Part shown: positions 10,990-23,029 of the stretch, piece by piece
How the letters are laid out: every line of letters starts with the position of its first letter
How positions within the stretch are numbered: the stretch's first letter is position 1
From: Notamacropus eugenii
Taxonomy: Eukaryota > Chordata > Mammalia > Diprotodontia > Macropodidae
Length of the DNA stretch: 64,000 nucleotides
NCBI RefSeq assembly: GCF_028372415.1
Contig: NC_092877.1
Span: forward strand, 213,334,116-213,398,115
Direction: 5' to 3'
Notes under the pieces: generated by a model
Database searches by the model: none
What the model was told of the DNA's origin: nothing
Seen by the model: the letters and a program-made list of their open reading frames with translations, nothing else
Position numbers and translations under genes: made by a program

Positions 10990-11530
10990 CCACATTCTCT
11001 TTTGTTTAGCACACATTTGGAGTATTGTGGTAATTTCTGGTATCTATAATCTATTAAGCATACATTAACATTCTGTTTTGTCTAGCACACATTTGGAGTA
11101 TTGTGGTAATTTTAAGCATACATTAACCATGAATTGGAGAGTGTCAAAAGGAAGGCATCCAGAATGGTAAAGGACTTCAAGTCTAAGCCCTACAGACAAC
11201 AGTGGAAGGAAATGGCAATGAAGAAGAAAATGATCAAGTGAACATGATTTCTGCCTGCAAGAAAATGAAGTAGTTATGAAATAGGGAATAGACTTTTGTT
11301 TAACTCTAAAGGACTAAACTAGTTGCTCTATGGGGGAAAAATTTCAAAGAGGAAAAATTTAGACTTGATTTACAGGAAAATTTCCTCAAGATTAGAGTTA
11401 CATAAATGGGAAAGGCTCATTTGAGATCTTTAAACAAAATTTCCAAGTTTGTGTGAGGTGGGTTGGGGTCCTTCTAGGTATGAGTTGAATTAAATGGCCA
11501 AGGAAGTCCCCTTTATCTGTGAAAGTCGAT
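10990..11530 (+). mobile_element. CR1/L3-type LINE 3' region with internal duplication
   Basis: Ordered CR1 landmarks are visible: acacatttggagtattgtgg, gaattggagagtgtcaaaag, gaaggcatccagaatggtaa, atttagacttgatttacagg and tgagttgaattaaatggcca. These match the 'ggagagcgtccagaggaggg...aggttggactagatggcc' string of CR1/L3 3' ends. Two tandem units (10994-11069 and 11070-11127) repeat the first landmark. Confidence 0.65.
10994..11127 (+). repeat. Imperfect tandem duplication, two units
   Basis: Unit 1 (76 bp) and unit 2 (58 bp) share attctNttttgtNtagcaca, catttggagtattgtggtaa and the ending aagcatacattaac. Unit 2 lacks an 18-bp stretch. Confidence 0.85.
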
Positions 11531-13687
11531 GAAATTGTGAAGCACACAGAAAACCCACGGAACAAATAAGGATAAATTTAAAAAAAACCCAGAGTCTATA
11601 TTTTAAGTTCTGATTCATCAGATTGAACACAAAAAATGAAGCACACTAAGATTTTGCATGTTTTCTTTTCCAACCATACTCTTCCCCAGTGCATAGTGAA
11701 ATATAGCAATTCACCCCAAATCAGCATGGAATTAAACAGGAAAGGAGTTGCTCTTTCTATGGTCCATTGCCAGAGAAGATGACAACAGCTGAACGTACAC
11801 ATATTCCAGCTAATGTGGAATCTTCCCCTCTGGGTTTTCTACTCAACTATCTTAAGAGAACTCATGAGTGCAGTAAATATAATGTAAATTCCTTAGGAGC
11901 ATTTTTTTTTAATATTTATCTTCTTGTTTTCAGTGCCTAGGATAATGTGGCTTTTTTAGTGCAGGCTTAATATATATTGTTGACATGAATTAATTTTTGA
12001 ACCAAACCTCAGAACAGATGATTTGACAAAGGTTTTACATATTTTTTTTTTAATTTGTAGAGGGATATTTGAAATTAGGACTAGTATAGACAATATAAGA
12101 TATGTTTGTACCTAATTGTAGGATTCTAAAATAAATAATGGAAGAAGCTAAGAATGAGAGAATGAGTTGATAAGGGAACTTCATGAGAAGGGACTAGGAT
12201 TTGGGGAACAGCTAATGGAGAATACCAGAAACCTAGTTGGTACAAAAACCAAGGTTAGATTTTTGCAAAATACACAGAATCAAAAGCTGGCTACAGAACA
12301 CAGAGTACTGGGAAAGCTTCTCTGAAGAACATGAGCTCCTACTGTGTATTCAACTTTCACTTCCAACTTTAGTCCCCAAAGTGTGAAGCTACAAATAACC
12401 CCAGGTTAGAGGAAGTGATAACTGTTCTGATTATGTTCATGTGAGCCTCTGTTGATAAAAAGAAAAAAAAAAAGCTACTGTGCCAGGTGCAGGAAACCCC
12501 AGCTGGGGCCCCACATCTGGCAAAAGCTTTTGCATACCCTTAGGGTGATGTGCCCAGTCTCAAATACTTGTATTTTCCGAAATGCATCCTAAGCAACCTC
12601 AGAATGGCCTCATCACCAGAGACTCAGCTCTTTTTAGATACTGAATTCTTATCTCATGCACTGATCAAACAGATTTAGAATGTCACTTTCCTAGTTATTT
12701 TCCTTCTAATCAGTTCCTAGAAGGAAGCGGTACATAGACACACACATAGGAGGAACACTTCAGGACCCTATAATGATACAGCTTTGACCTGCACAAGGCC
12801 TGAAGAGGTACTAAATTCATCTAATCTAATTATTTATCATTAAGTAACTGTCTATTTTCTGCTCTTAAAATACTTTTAAAAATAAAATCTTCACTCATGA
12901 ATAATGGAATCTGCCATATAATTCAGCTAAATAAGACTCAGATGCATTTCTAGCCATAGGACTAACAGAATTCACTATCTATACCACTTCACCTGGTAAT
13001 GGTATTTTTTTTTCTATATCTATAGCCATCTATCTCTATCTCTATATCTTTCTGATATTGGGTTCTTGGTCACCAGATGCCACAGTCCATATTACTCTCT
13101 GTATATCACAATAGCTAAAACTGCAGCAAAAGTTGGTAAATGGGTACCAACACAGAAAAATATTGTGGTTTATTGTGTGTCTGCAGATCTCAGATTGCTT
13201 TGGAAAGTCATATGCAAGGTATCAGAACATGGTTGAGAAAAGATTTTACTTGACATGTTAAGTGAATGATTGAAACATTCCAGTTGTTTTAAAAATTACA
13301 AGAAAATATTCTTGTAATTTTAGTATTTTTTCAATAATTCAGTCCTTTTAGTATCTTTGATTTCATTTTTGTGAATATTCCTTCCCCTGACCCAGATAAC
13401 AACTCATCTACAACTTAGTGAGTGGTCACTGAGTTGCTGTGTCTAAAAAAATTATACTGTGTAACCCACTAGGTGATGCTTGACTATTAGTACAGATATG
13501 AAAAATTATTTAAGCATGTAAAGCAGATAAATAGAAAGCTACCTGGAAATTCTGAAGAAGGAATATTATACATTTTAAAGGTTTTTAGCGATTGTTAAAC
13601 CTGGTTTTTATTATGAATAAATTCATGTTAAGCATTTTAGATTTTCTTTACTTGATATAAAATGTATATTCACAGTACTCCAATTTA
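11531..13687. other. Long stretch without a recognised gene or repeat
   Basis: Apart from A/T-rich runs, a short run of A near 12461-12471 and a (TATCTA)-like patch at 13012-13051, I see nothing assignable. The part at 12340-12740 is less degenerate-looking than its surroundings and could be unique sequence. Confidence 0.5.
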
Positions 13688-13888
13688 GTGATGTCAAATT
13701 CAAAGAATCATGGGCCACAAAACCACATATATGAATCCCTGTGGGCCACCTATTGACTTAGCTTTAAAATATAATGTTATCTGTGTCTTATCGTATTTTT
13801 ATTTATTTTGTTAAGTATTTCCCAATTACATTTTAATCTGGCCCAAGCTTCGCTCTGGAGTGCCATGTATTTGACATCTTTGCTCTAA
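13688..13888 (+). mobile_element. Short DNA-transposon-like repeat B, copy 1
   Basis: It begins gtgatgtcaaattcaaagaa and holds tatttattttgttaagtatt followed by tcccaattacattttaatct. It ends gtatttgacatctttgctct, which is roughly the inverse of its start (gatgtcaaa against tttgacatc). The copy at 16143 shares this order. It is likely a hAT-type non-autonomous element. Confidence 0.55.
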
Positions 13889-13984
13889 TCTATTCTGAAA
13901 TTGATTAGAGTTTGGCTCAAAAGTGAAACAAATGTAATAGAAGGGGGAAAGATTTTCTGGGTGAATCAATTAACCATCACTTAC

Positions 13985-14960
13985 AAAATGTCTACTGTGT
14001 GCCTAGCACAGGAGACCAAAAAATAAGATAAAAAGTCACCACCCTCAAGTAGCAAGTCATTCTATGGGAGAGACAAAATATATACTAGTAAATCTAGAAG
14101 GCAAAGCGGTATTAACAGTAGGGGGTATAAGGAAAACTTTCATGTTCATGGTGTTTAAGCTGAATTTTGAAGGAAATTAAGCATTATAAGAGATGGAGGT
14201 GAGGAAAAAGGGCATTCCAGGCAGAGAACCCTTCTACTGCAAAGAAAAGAAAATGAAAGATAGAGGATCACATGTGAAAAGCAACAAAGAAAACCAGTTA
14301 AGTTGGAGCAAAGAATTTGTGAAGGAAGATAATTCATAATATGGCTAGGATGGTAGGTTGGGAACAGATTATGAAGGATTTTATATAGCAGGATTTAAAT
14401 TTGATCTTTGAAGTAATAAAGATTTGTTGAGGAGAGGTGCAAAGGAGTCAGATAGTGCTTGAGAAAAATCACTTTGGCAGCTATGCAGAATATGAATTGA
14501 AGAAGGAAGAAATTTGAGGCGTGGAGACTAATCAGCATATCATTTCAATACTCCAGATGGGAGGTGATGATGGCTTTAACTAGGGTGAAGGACATAGGAC
14601 TATCGCATTGGAGCTGGATGTAAACTCCTGTGTGTAAGTAGAATGGATGAAACTTAGCAACTGAGGAGTTCTGTGAGGTGAGGGAGAACCAACAGTCAAG
14701 GAGGATGCTGAAATTACAAATCTGGATAACAGGAAGGTTGGTGGTAGCATTGACAAAACAGATATGTTTGGAAGAGGTTCAGATTTGAGGGGAAAAAAGA
14801 TGAGCTCTGTTTTGAATATGTTACATTTCTGGTGCCTCTGTCATATCCAACTAGAAGAGTACAATAGACAGTTGAAGATGAGGAACTAAATCTCATGGAG
14901 AGAACTTAGACGAGGTTTAGACTTGGAAGCTGTTGTTCTAGACATGGTAATTAAACCCAG
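13985..14960 (+). repeat. Ancient mammalian-wide interspersed repeat, unassigned family C
   Basis: A long string of segments recurs in the window: gggcattccaggcagagaac, aaaaatcactttggcagcta, caatactccagatgggaggt and ttgaatatgttacatttctg, with gacagttgaagatgagg near the end. Related text is at 21735-21930, 22540-22890, 47735-47900 and 48570-48900. I recognise the pattern as a widespread mammalian repeat but cannot name it safely. The first 110 bases may be a separate reversed SINE fragment. Confidence 0.45.
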
Positions 14961-15898
14961 AGGAACTGATGAGGTGATCAAGTAAGAGAATGTAAAGAAA
15001 GAGGAGGACGACCCAATAGCTTTGGGAAACAACCACCAATATACATGACTTGACAGTAATTAGAATGGTGTAAAGAAAGAGAGAAGCTAAAATGAGGGCT
15101 TATGTATAAGAAAGAGATTGCTTGTCATGGAATTATCTGAAGTGTAACCGTGATTCTACTGCTCTATTCTGATGCTTCATCATGGCAATAAAATTATTCT
15201 AGATTCTCAAAAGTTGTGAGAGTGGAAAATTAGTTATGGAGGGCTTTGATGAACTGGAATATTTTCAGTATGTCAATTATCTGAGAAGCAGCCCAGATAA
15301 TTATGGAGAGCCTATCACTTCTATACAGGTGGATTTATATTTTGGAATATGAAAAGTAATGAAAACCATTTACTAAGATGTAGAGCTATTGTGATACATA
15401 TGGATTAAGGGGATGGCTACACTGATGAAATCATAAGTCTTTTGAAGTACTAATGTGAATGTAAGTGAATGTGAAAGAGAGTAAAAGAGGGGAGGAACAA
15501 TGTGCTCAGGGTGTCTTGAGTGAAAAGAAACGAAATAGTGCAGAAGAGACATTGGATCAGATATCGTTGACCCCAAACAGGTTGACTGTTGTCCTGAGTG
15601 ACAAAGTCAGCCAGAGGTGATGTACTGTAACTTCATGAAAAGTTGGGAGAAGGGGACTATGTAGCCCACCATTTTTAAATGTATGGGATAGCTATGTCAG
15701 GTGTTTGCAACTGAGAATGCCTATATATTTGAAGTATTTAATCTCCTCTGCTTCCCTGATAAAGGAATTTTTCAGGCTTCAGTATGGGAACAGCAAGGGA
15801 AAAATAAAGACAAAATTAAGTAAATGCAGTTGAAGAAGAGTGAGGGCTTTACCTTTATTTTTAAATGGTTTCACAGCTAGATCTGAAACAGTGGTTTG
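14961..15898. other. No recognised feature
   Basis: Purine-rich sequence, possibly a decayed continuation of family C. No coding signal. Confidence 0.5.
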
Positions 15899-16135
15899 TG
15901 GTTCAATCATTTCTCAATCATATCTAACTCTGGGATTCCATGTGGGGTTTTCTTGGCAAAGCTATTGAAGTGGTTTGCCATTTCTTTCTCCAGTTTATTT
16001 TACAGATAAGGAAACTGAGGCAAAAAACAAGTGACTTGGCTAGGGTCACACAGATAGTAATTTGAGGCCAGATTTGAGGTCAGGATAATGAGTCTTCCTG
16101 AAAGAGTCCTGGCAATGCCACCTAGTTGCCCATAT
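15899..16135 (-). mobile_element. Marsupial tRNA-related SINE, nearly full length
   Basis: On the minus strand it reads gggcaactaggtggc at the head, then cttgac-type and gtgtgaccctagccaagtc-type boxes, then cctcagtttcct. It ends gccaagaaaaccccacatgg. The order and about 235-bp length fit the abundant marsupial SINE also seen at 33680-33925. Confidence 0.75.
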
Positions 16136-16142
16136 GAACAAG

Positions 16143-16310
16143 TGTTAAACTCAAATAGAAATGGATCCTGGCTGGCAGCATACTGAGTTAAAAACCACAA
16201 ATTTACATTATCTATGCTGTATTATATTTTATTTATTTTGTTAAACATTTCCCAATTATACTTTAATCTGACTTGGGCCCCAACCTTGACATTTCTGGTC
16301 TGGAAGTCTT
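16143..16310 (+). mobile_element. Short DNA-transposon-like repeat B, copy 2
   Basis: It shares gtgttaaactcaaatagaaa, aaaaccacaaatttacatta, atttattttgttaaacattt and cccaattatactttaatctg with copy 1 at 13688, in the same orientation and order. Confidence 0.55.
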
Positions 16311-18019
16311 TCTCACATATATACTCACTAGACAAACCTTCCCACAATAATATCCCCTTCTTTCCTGTTCTAATAACAAGGAAATGGGACAAACTCCATC
16401 TCTAGAACTAGAATCAAGTCTCCTTGCTTTATCTAGAAACTTCTGAATTCCTTACTAGGATCATATGTACATGGATATGGATTTCATTTACATGACTGAG
16501 TGACCCAGAATGACAGGAGTGATAAATTGCATTAAAACTGGGATAGAAAGTGAAAGAAACACTGGTTTATGTACTCTGTAAAGAATATTCCAATTATTCC
16601 TTTTTATTTGAAGAATTTTAGAAGATGAATATTTGGCTCAAATTCAAACTCTTTCATTAGGTATATTCAAAGAAAAAAAACCCTTTGGTTCAGGCAAAAA
16701 AAAAAATGTGACTCTGGGTTTAATTTTGTGTTCAGCCAACTGATGTATTTTCTTTTAGTTAGGGGTTCATGGTTAGGTTGGGTACAAATTCTTGATTAGA
16801 ACCTATGGGGGAAAAAGAATTAATTAAAACTCCAGTTAGAGTAACATGTGGATGGACAAGTATTTCCATAAAGGATCCACATAATTCCCTTTGCAGAAAC
16901 TATACTCTTTTTCATCTTAAAACTTCCAAGCAAATATAAACCACAACAGATGTTGGCTTTCATTTTCTTGAGCTATTCTAAATCAAACTGTACTTCACAG
17001 GAATTAGCTTCCTTCGTTTTTCTTGTCTTGAGCCAAATGGTACCTTTTTTTCTTCCTTTCTATTCAACACATCATACCTGAGCCAGGTTTAAATGAATCA
17101 AGGGCATTAGGCTGAATTCCCTAATATTTTTTTTTTCCTCAGTATACTAACTAAGGGAGAAAATGACTGTGCCTTTACTCATTGTAACAACTATGTGACT
17201 CTTTATGAATTTCTACTAAGAACCCAGAAATAGAAGCACATGTTACTCTTGGATAAATTGTACTTCAGAGACTATCTTGAGCTTCTGAATGTTAATCTAC
17301 AACTTTCTGTTATTTCCCCCCATGTGGCTGATGACATAACAATAGACAACATTCTTTCCACCAGAAAAAATTTCCTTCAATTTTATTTAGGGAAAGACAA
17401 TTTCTAACCACCTTCTGAGAAAGATTTGAGAAGCTAGACAGTTAATGACGTTAGATTTTTGGTGACCAGCTTATTTGAAGACTGAAGAAAGCCTGTCTGT
17501 ACTACTAATAGCCTGAATTCTTCCTAGCTCAAGAAGACAGAGACAGAGACAGAAAGAGACAGTAAAAAGAGCAGGTAACTCTGTTACCATCAATCATCTT
17601 TAACAGATAGACTATGAGCATATTTGTACTCTGATGCTCTACAGTCAAGAGAATAAGCCCAGAAAACAGAGCCTTATACTTCACCCACTAGTATATATGA
17701 ACAGATCATTTGATAGGGTCAATTTTCCAAGACAACTTCTCTTCTTTTTTAAAGATTTGGAACAAAAATCTTACCTTCTTTCTTCCAAACTGTTTTCTAG
17801 ATCTGAGGGTCAATGCAGATAAAACTCTTCCCACTACTACCTTTCAAAGTATGTCAGTTTTGATTCAAGGGATTTAACAAAAAACTGTCTTCTTAATCAA
17901 ATCATGATTTGTTGGATCCAGCTTTTTGCTCTGGATAAAGTGATATTTTCAATAGCTAAAAAAACCCGGTAACTTGGCATCAGGTACAATTATAATATTG
18001 CCAAAAATGCCTGTTGCTG
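16311..18019. other. Repeat-poor stretch, no gene recognised
   Basis: No interspersed repeat is recognised apart from a small (GACAGA)-like patch at 17539-17565. Frames of 60-63 residues are random. Part of it (16600-17150) has homopolymer-spaced, AT-rich, undegraded-looking sequence that could be unique non-coding DNA. Confidence 0.5.
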
Positions 18020-18825
18020 ATTGTCATTGATTCTTGAAAAGGACTGGATGAGGACATCAGGGAGGTGATCCCATGACATTCAAGTGAACTGGATTTAAGT
18101 GAGGGAGGGCTGGGCACAGTCACTAGCATCACTTTCTCCTCCAGTGTCATCTGGGTCCTATTGGAGATTACCCAGTGTGCAGTGGGAGACCTTGTCCTTT
18201 TTAAGCTAAAACTTTTAAAAGATCTCAGTTTGACTGAAGAAATGCCCACTCAGTGATTAAGACTAGGAAAGAAACGCTACAAAGAATGACCTCTTATATA
18301 TTAAAAAAAAAAAAAAATCAGTCTGGAAGGAGAAGACTTTCAGGATTTTGGGGCAAAAGAGAAACAAATGTCGTTTCTACTCACTCTGAGCCAATCAAGG
18401 GCCAAACGATGAACGAGTGGGACTTGGACTGTTACCCATTGTTGGACGATCAATGAGAGCCAGTGTGATTTGGGTTTAAGGTATGGTCCTTAAGGGGAAA
18501 AAAAATGTTTCAGAGATTCTTTTGAGGCCAAAATGCCTAAGCAAGAAGATTTCTGCCAGGAGACACAGTACTTTTGACCTTTTGATAGAATCTACCTTGT
18601 GGAGGGAGCTGAAACAGATGTCCTGTGTCTCAAATTGGATGTGAGGCTAGGACACAGAGCAGCAGCAGACAGAACAGTGAAGGAATATACCATGAGTCCT
18701 CTGAAGTTGAGATGGCAGCAGCAAAGCATGCTAAGGGCACAATCTGATTGCAAAACAGGTCTGAGATCACCATGACCTTAATACCCTGTAGAACTTTAAA
18801 TTAAAGTAATTTGTCTTCCTATTAA
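18020..18825 (+). mobile_element. Marsupial interspersed repeat, family A, longest copy
   Basis: The first 260 bases repeat the gaggacatcaggga / gtgagggagggctgggcaca / catcactttctcctccag module of the copies at 965 and 27111. It then continues through gagaagactttcaggat, agatttctgccaggagacac and accttgtggagggagctgaa. It ends ttaaattaaagtaatttgtc, and the ATTAAA resembles a polyadenylation signal. Total length is about 800 bp. It could be an LTR-like element or a composite retroposon, and I cannot decide. Confidence 0.55.
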
Positions 18826-18869
18826 AAAATTTGCTATTTCAGTAACATTTGCAATGTAGGGACTGTTTT

Positions 18870-19112
18870 TGAGGTGCTAGGTAATGCAGTTAATGGAGCA
18901 CTGGTCCCAAAGTCAAGAAGACCTGAGTTCAAATGTGACCTCAAATGCTTACTACTTATGTGACCAGAGGAAAATCAATGAAAGCTGCCTCCCTCAGTTT
19001 CTTTATCTGTAAAAACAAGGATAAATGCACCTACTTCCTGGGGTAGTTGCAAGGATAGAAAAGAAATATTTATAATGTGCTTTGCTAAATACACAATAGA
19101 GATGCTAGCCAT
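18870..19112 (+). mobile_element. MAR/MIR-type SINE
   Basis: It has ggtgctaggtaatgcagtta, aagacctgagttcaaatgtg, tatgtgaccagaggaaaatc, cctccctcagtttctttatc and an aatgtgctttgctaaatac tail. Confidence 0.7.
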
Positions 19113-20059
19113 TATTTTCATATTTTCAAAGATATCTAATTTTAATGTGTAGAGATGGTATTAAACATGTTTGTCTTAGCATCATTGTTGTCATTAAACA
19201 CTAAATGATGCCCGTATTTTCTCTGGCTTTCTCATTTTTTCAACAGCTTTTGCTTTTAGGTGATGGAGCTGATGGAATTGAGTTAAACAAGTCTTCCCCA
19301 AACTATGATTTGATTATTTATTACTAAAATAAATATATCCACTCATCTATTATATTTATCCAGGAAAAATTCTCATGATTTTTCATGACTTTAGCCAAAC
19401 ATGACATAGGGTACAGGACAAATAGCAGCATTTCTTTTATGGATCAGCCAATTATGTTTCAGGCATCCCCAATTCATCACACATGTGCCAGAAGATGACA
19501 TGCGAAGCCATTTCAGCTGCTACCGGAAACTTAGTCTTGAGAAAGAAGTCACATTCAGATTTCCATTCTTTGCACAGAGGGTCATCACTGCAACCCCTCT
19601 CCTTAAGGCACACACAGTTCCCCTCCACAACATTTTTTTTGTTATAAGAAGAAAAACTGTGAAAGTCAGAAAGTTTCACTGAAAGATTTCACTCCATCCC
19701 TAGGATTTTTTCTCTCACATCTCTCCCTCTGCGTCAGACACTGTGTTAACTGTTGCATAAAATGCAAAGCAGTGTGAATATGCCTTCCACCTTGCAACTT
19801 TCCCCATTGTGGTTTCAGTATATTGCGGGCTGGCACAAGAAATTAAATGGAAATTTGGGGGGAGTTTTGCAGAAGCTGCAGACAACATGCAAAAGCCAGT
19901 GGTTGACACAGAAAATGTTTGTGTTTTTGTATAATATCAACATATTTTCTTTTTAATATTATATCATAATACTTCAGATTTCTTCTCTGGTACAAAGGGT
20001 GGGCTAAAAATTTTTACATGGATCTTCCAGATTGCAGGGACACCATGCCCCTAGCCCCC
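19113..20059. other. Repeat-poor stretch, no gene recognised
   Basis: Overlapping 65-75 residue frames on both strands (19452-19682, 19715-19956) show no domain. The sequence between 19450 and 19900 looks less degenerate than its neighbours and may be unique. Confidence 0.45.
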
Positions 20060-20292
20060 ACTATGTGGATGGCATAACTGTAGTTGGAAAATCCTGGTTT
20101 TGAAATCAGGAAACCTGGGTCCAAATTCCAGCTGCTTTCTTTTCATAGGCAAGCCATTTCACATTTCTGAGCCTCAGTTTCATCTTCTGTAAATCAGAGA
20201 TGAAAATGTTTGTCCTAGCTCTATCCCTTTACAATCCTAAGGTTGCAAACCCTTAAGTATAAAGTGATTGAGCTTTTATTATAAGGTCTCTG
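20060..20292 (+). mobile_element. MIR
   Basis: It contains aaatcaggaaacctgggtcc, aaattccagctgctttcttt, catttctgagcctcagtttc, atcttctgtaaatcagagat and gtataaagtgattgagc, the full order of a MIR body. Confidence 0.7.
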
Positions 20293-21734
20293 GTACAAAT
20301 ACATTAATTAGAAAACAATAAAGAACTGAATGCCAAAGACGGGTAGGGAAAGAACACACTAGTGTCTTCAACAAGAGACTAAAATCAAATGACAAGAAAT
20401 CTCAGCCTGTCATGACAATTCTGGGACATTTTAAGTTATCCCAAGGAAGGGTGTAATAATATACAGCCTTATGGTTTTCAAATTCTCCAAATGAAATAAT
20501 GAATGAAGGATTTGTCTCTTCCAGAGTGGCTTCATACCTTCACTTCAGGTACCACTAGAGGGATGCCTGAGGACTTGGGATATCTTTTCCCTAACACTAG
20601 TGACTCAAGCCTCTCTTCTGGGGTTTTCTCTCCCCTTTTATTAGCTGTCAGTGGTTAACATCACATGCCAGTTACTATTTAAGTAATTAACACTGATTAG
20701 CTTTTACAAAAGGGACATTTACTTCAATGATATAGTTAAAACAGCAGTATAAGCATTTCCCTCCCCCTACACTTGGGGATGTATTCTCTCCTATGTTGCC
20801 TCAAACCCTGAGGAGCATGGACTCAGACTTAGTTTCTTCATAGCTTGGTTCCTACCACCTTCACACTGTTGGTTGAGTCTTTGTCTCATCTACCACTAGG
20901 ATGGGTTTCAAAGGTTGTTTTTTTCCCCACTTCAGGGACCCATAGATGGACTGGCTAAAAACTCTGGAATGGCATCTCTCAAACCTCATAAGATTGTACT
21001 TATTTTCAATCTTCTTCACCTGAAAAAAAGAACAAATTCTGAGATAAAGGATTGAGGATCCTATTTATGGGCTACATGTTGGCCTCATGTGGTGAAGGCC
21101 CAAGCACTTATCCCTTACAATAGTGTTTCATCCCTCTTCCACCCCATTCCCCAAGGCCACCAGGAAGGAAGAACTCACAGCAAAAGAAAGGTGAGGTTCT
21201 GCTTTCTTTTAAATACCTTTTTTATAATGCCCTTTTTTATTACCTTTTCTAATGCTCTGCCCTTCTTGAGTTCCATCAACGTAGTTGCTTGAGTCAAAAA
21301 AAGACTCTTCATCAGGTGGCTAACAGCAAAAAAAAAGCAGTTGCAAAATATCTCTCCATGTCCTGAGTTTTACACAGGAATTCCATGAACTGGGCATTCT
21401 GTACATGTTCATAAGGTCTGGGCTCATTGGCAAGTTCCCCATCGCAGAAAGATGGGATTTGTAAGAATCAAGAGTGAAACAAGTTTGTGAATTTAGGTAA
21501 CTGGAATAATAGTGATGATTCCCACAATAATAAGGAAATTTTGATGAAGTATGGGTTTAGGGGGGAATGTGATTTATACCTTAGATATTCTGAAATTTTT
21601 ATTCCTATGGGAAACCACTTTGGAATGTCTAATACAATATTTATAAGATTGTACTGGATATCAGGAGAAAGATTAGTGCTGGATATATAGGTCAGGAAGT
21701 CACATGGATAGACATCATATTTAACCTAAGGGAG
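20293..21734. other. Unassigned; possible old LTR-like repeat in part
   Basis: The part at 20640-21010 (tagctgtcagtggttaacat, ttagcttttacaaaaggga) has the feel of a recurring marsupial repeat, but I cannot place it in a family. The remainder has no gene or repeat that I can support. Confidence 0.35.
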
Positions 21735-21930
21735 CTAATGAGATCACCAAATGAATACAGAGAGAGAAAAGAAAAGGGAGTTTAGAATAGAACCTTGGAA
21801 TACATTCACTTATTGTGGGTGTTATATGAATGCTGACTCACAAAGTTGAATGAAAAGGAGGAGAGAATATTCAGGAGAGCATGATCCACAATTTCAAAGG
21901 AAAGCAAGTATTGAGAAAAGGACATTAGAT
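21735..21930 (+). repeat. Family C repeat fragment
   Basis: It includes aatgagatcaccaaatgaat, acagagagagaaaagaaaag, gaatagaaccttggaataca and tttcaaaggaaagcaagtat. This is the later part of the ancient repeat seen at 13985-14960. Confidence 0.4.
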
Positions 21931-21939
21931 TTTCTTTTC

Positions 21940-22035
21940 CTATCTATCTATCTATTTTTCTATTTTCTATTTGTCTATCTGTCCATCCTTCCACTCATCT
22001 ATTTATGATAGATCTATCCATCCATTTATTCATTA
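21940..22035. repeat. (TCTA)n/(TCCA)n low-complexity tract
   Basis: Degenerate tetranucleotide array. Confidence 0.7.
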
Positions 22036-22279
22036 CAGTTAATGAAGACAGAACCATCATAACAAATATGAATGAATAGTCAAATAAAACAAATTCCCAA
22101 TCAGGTACTGCTGATTGGAAATTGTCAGTACAGGTAGCATACAACTGTCATCTCAGCTGCCAGTGACACTAAGGATGAGAATCCTCTTGAGGTAAGGAGT
22201 TCTGCAAGAGCAGAGGACCACTAGGTTGTCCAAGAAAAGGCAAACAGTCTTAAGTTGAAAACAATCCAAAGCTTTTATG

Positions 22280-22395
22280 CTGATCAGACTGTTAGTTTGC
22301 TCCCTGATATTAAGGACTGTTTGATCCTTTTTGTATCCTTAGCACTGGGCTTGGTATATAATAGGCACTTTTATTATATATATAATGTTAACATA
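22280..22395 (+). mobile_element. L2 3' tail
   Basis: It shows ttgatcctttttgtatcctt, agcactgggcttggtatata and ataggcactttt, followed by an AT run. Confidence 0.6.
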
Positions 22396-22539
22396 AGCTT
22401 CCAGCATGCATAAGACAGAGAGATCCAGTGCACAAACAAGTAAACAAAAGCAGTAAATTCCAGCTTTGACCAAGTATGAAAAATATATTTTTCGTTCTAC
22501 ATTCAGTCCTTCCCCTCTCCAGCCCATTAGTCTGACAAA

Positions 22540-22890
22540 GACAAGAATACTGACAGCCTTTTAGAGAGTAGGTTAAACTGAGTAATGAAGTCTGAAGCTA
22601 GATTGAAGAGGTGTTGAGTGAGAAAAAAGGAAGTTGAGTTATTGTATATAGAGAATTTCTTAATGGAATTTGTCCAGAAAAGGGAGAAGAGATCTAGAAG
22701 GAGAGTTAGCAGCAATAGTAGTACTTAGTGAGGACTTTTGAAAAGACTTTGTAGACTTGGTCATGTTCACAGAAAGCAGGAAAGGAACCAGTAGATAAGA
22801 AGAGACTGGAGAATAGAGAGAAGAGGACATGATGGGAGCAGTCTTCTGGAGAAGAAGGGAGGGATGGTAGCAAGTTAACATGTAAAGGTG
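22540..22890 (+). repeat. Family C-like purine-rich repeat
   Basis: It contains agaagagatctagaaggaga, atgatgggagcagtcttctg and gagaagaagggagggatgg. Similar purine-rich text follows family C elsewhere. Assignment is tentative. Confidence 0.3.
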
Positions 22891-23029
22891 TGACCTTGAC
22901 AAGGAGGTTTATCTTTTCAACAGTAACTACTCAAGTCATCACCCTTGTGATGTCCCAAGTCCTCTTTGAGAATGAAGGAATAGTAACAAAAACAAAAGCA
23001 AATAAGGAACTAGGTGGGAATAAAATGGA

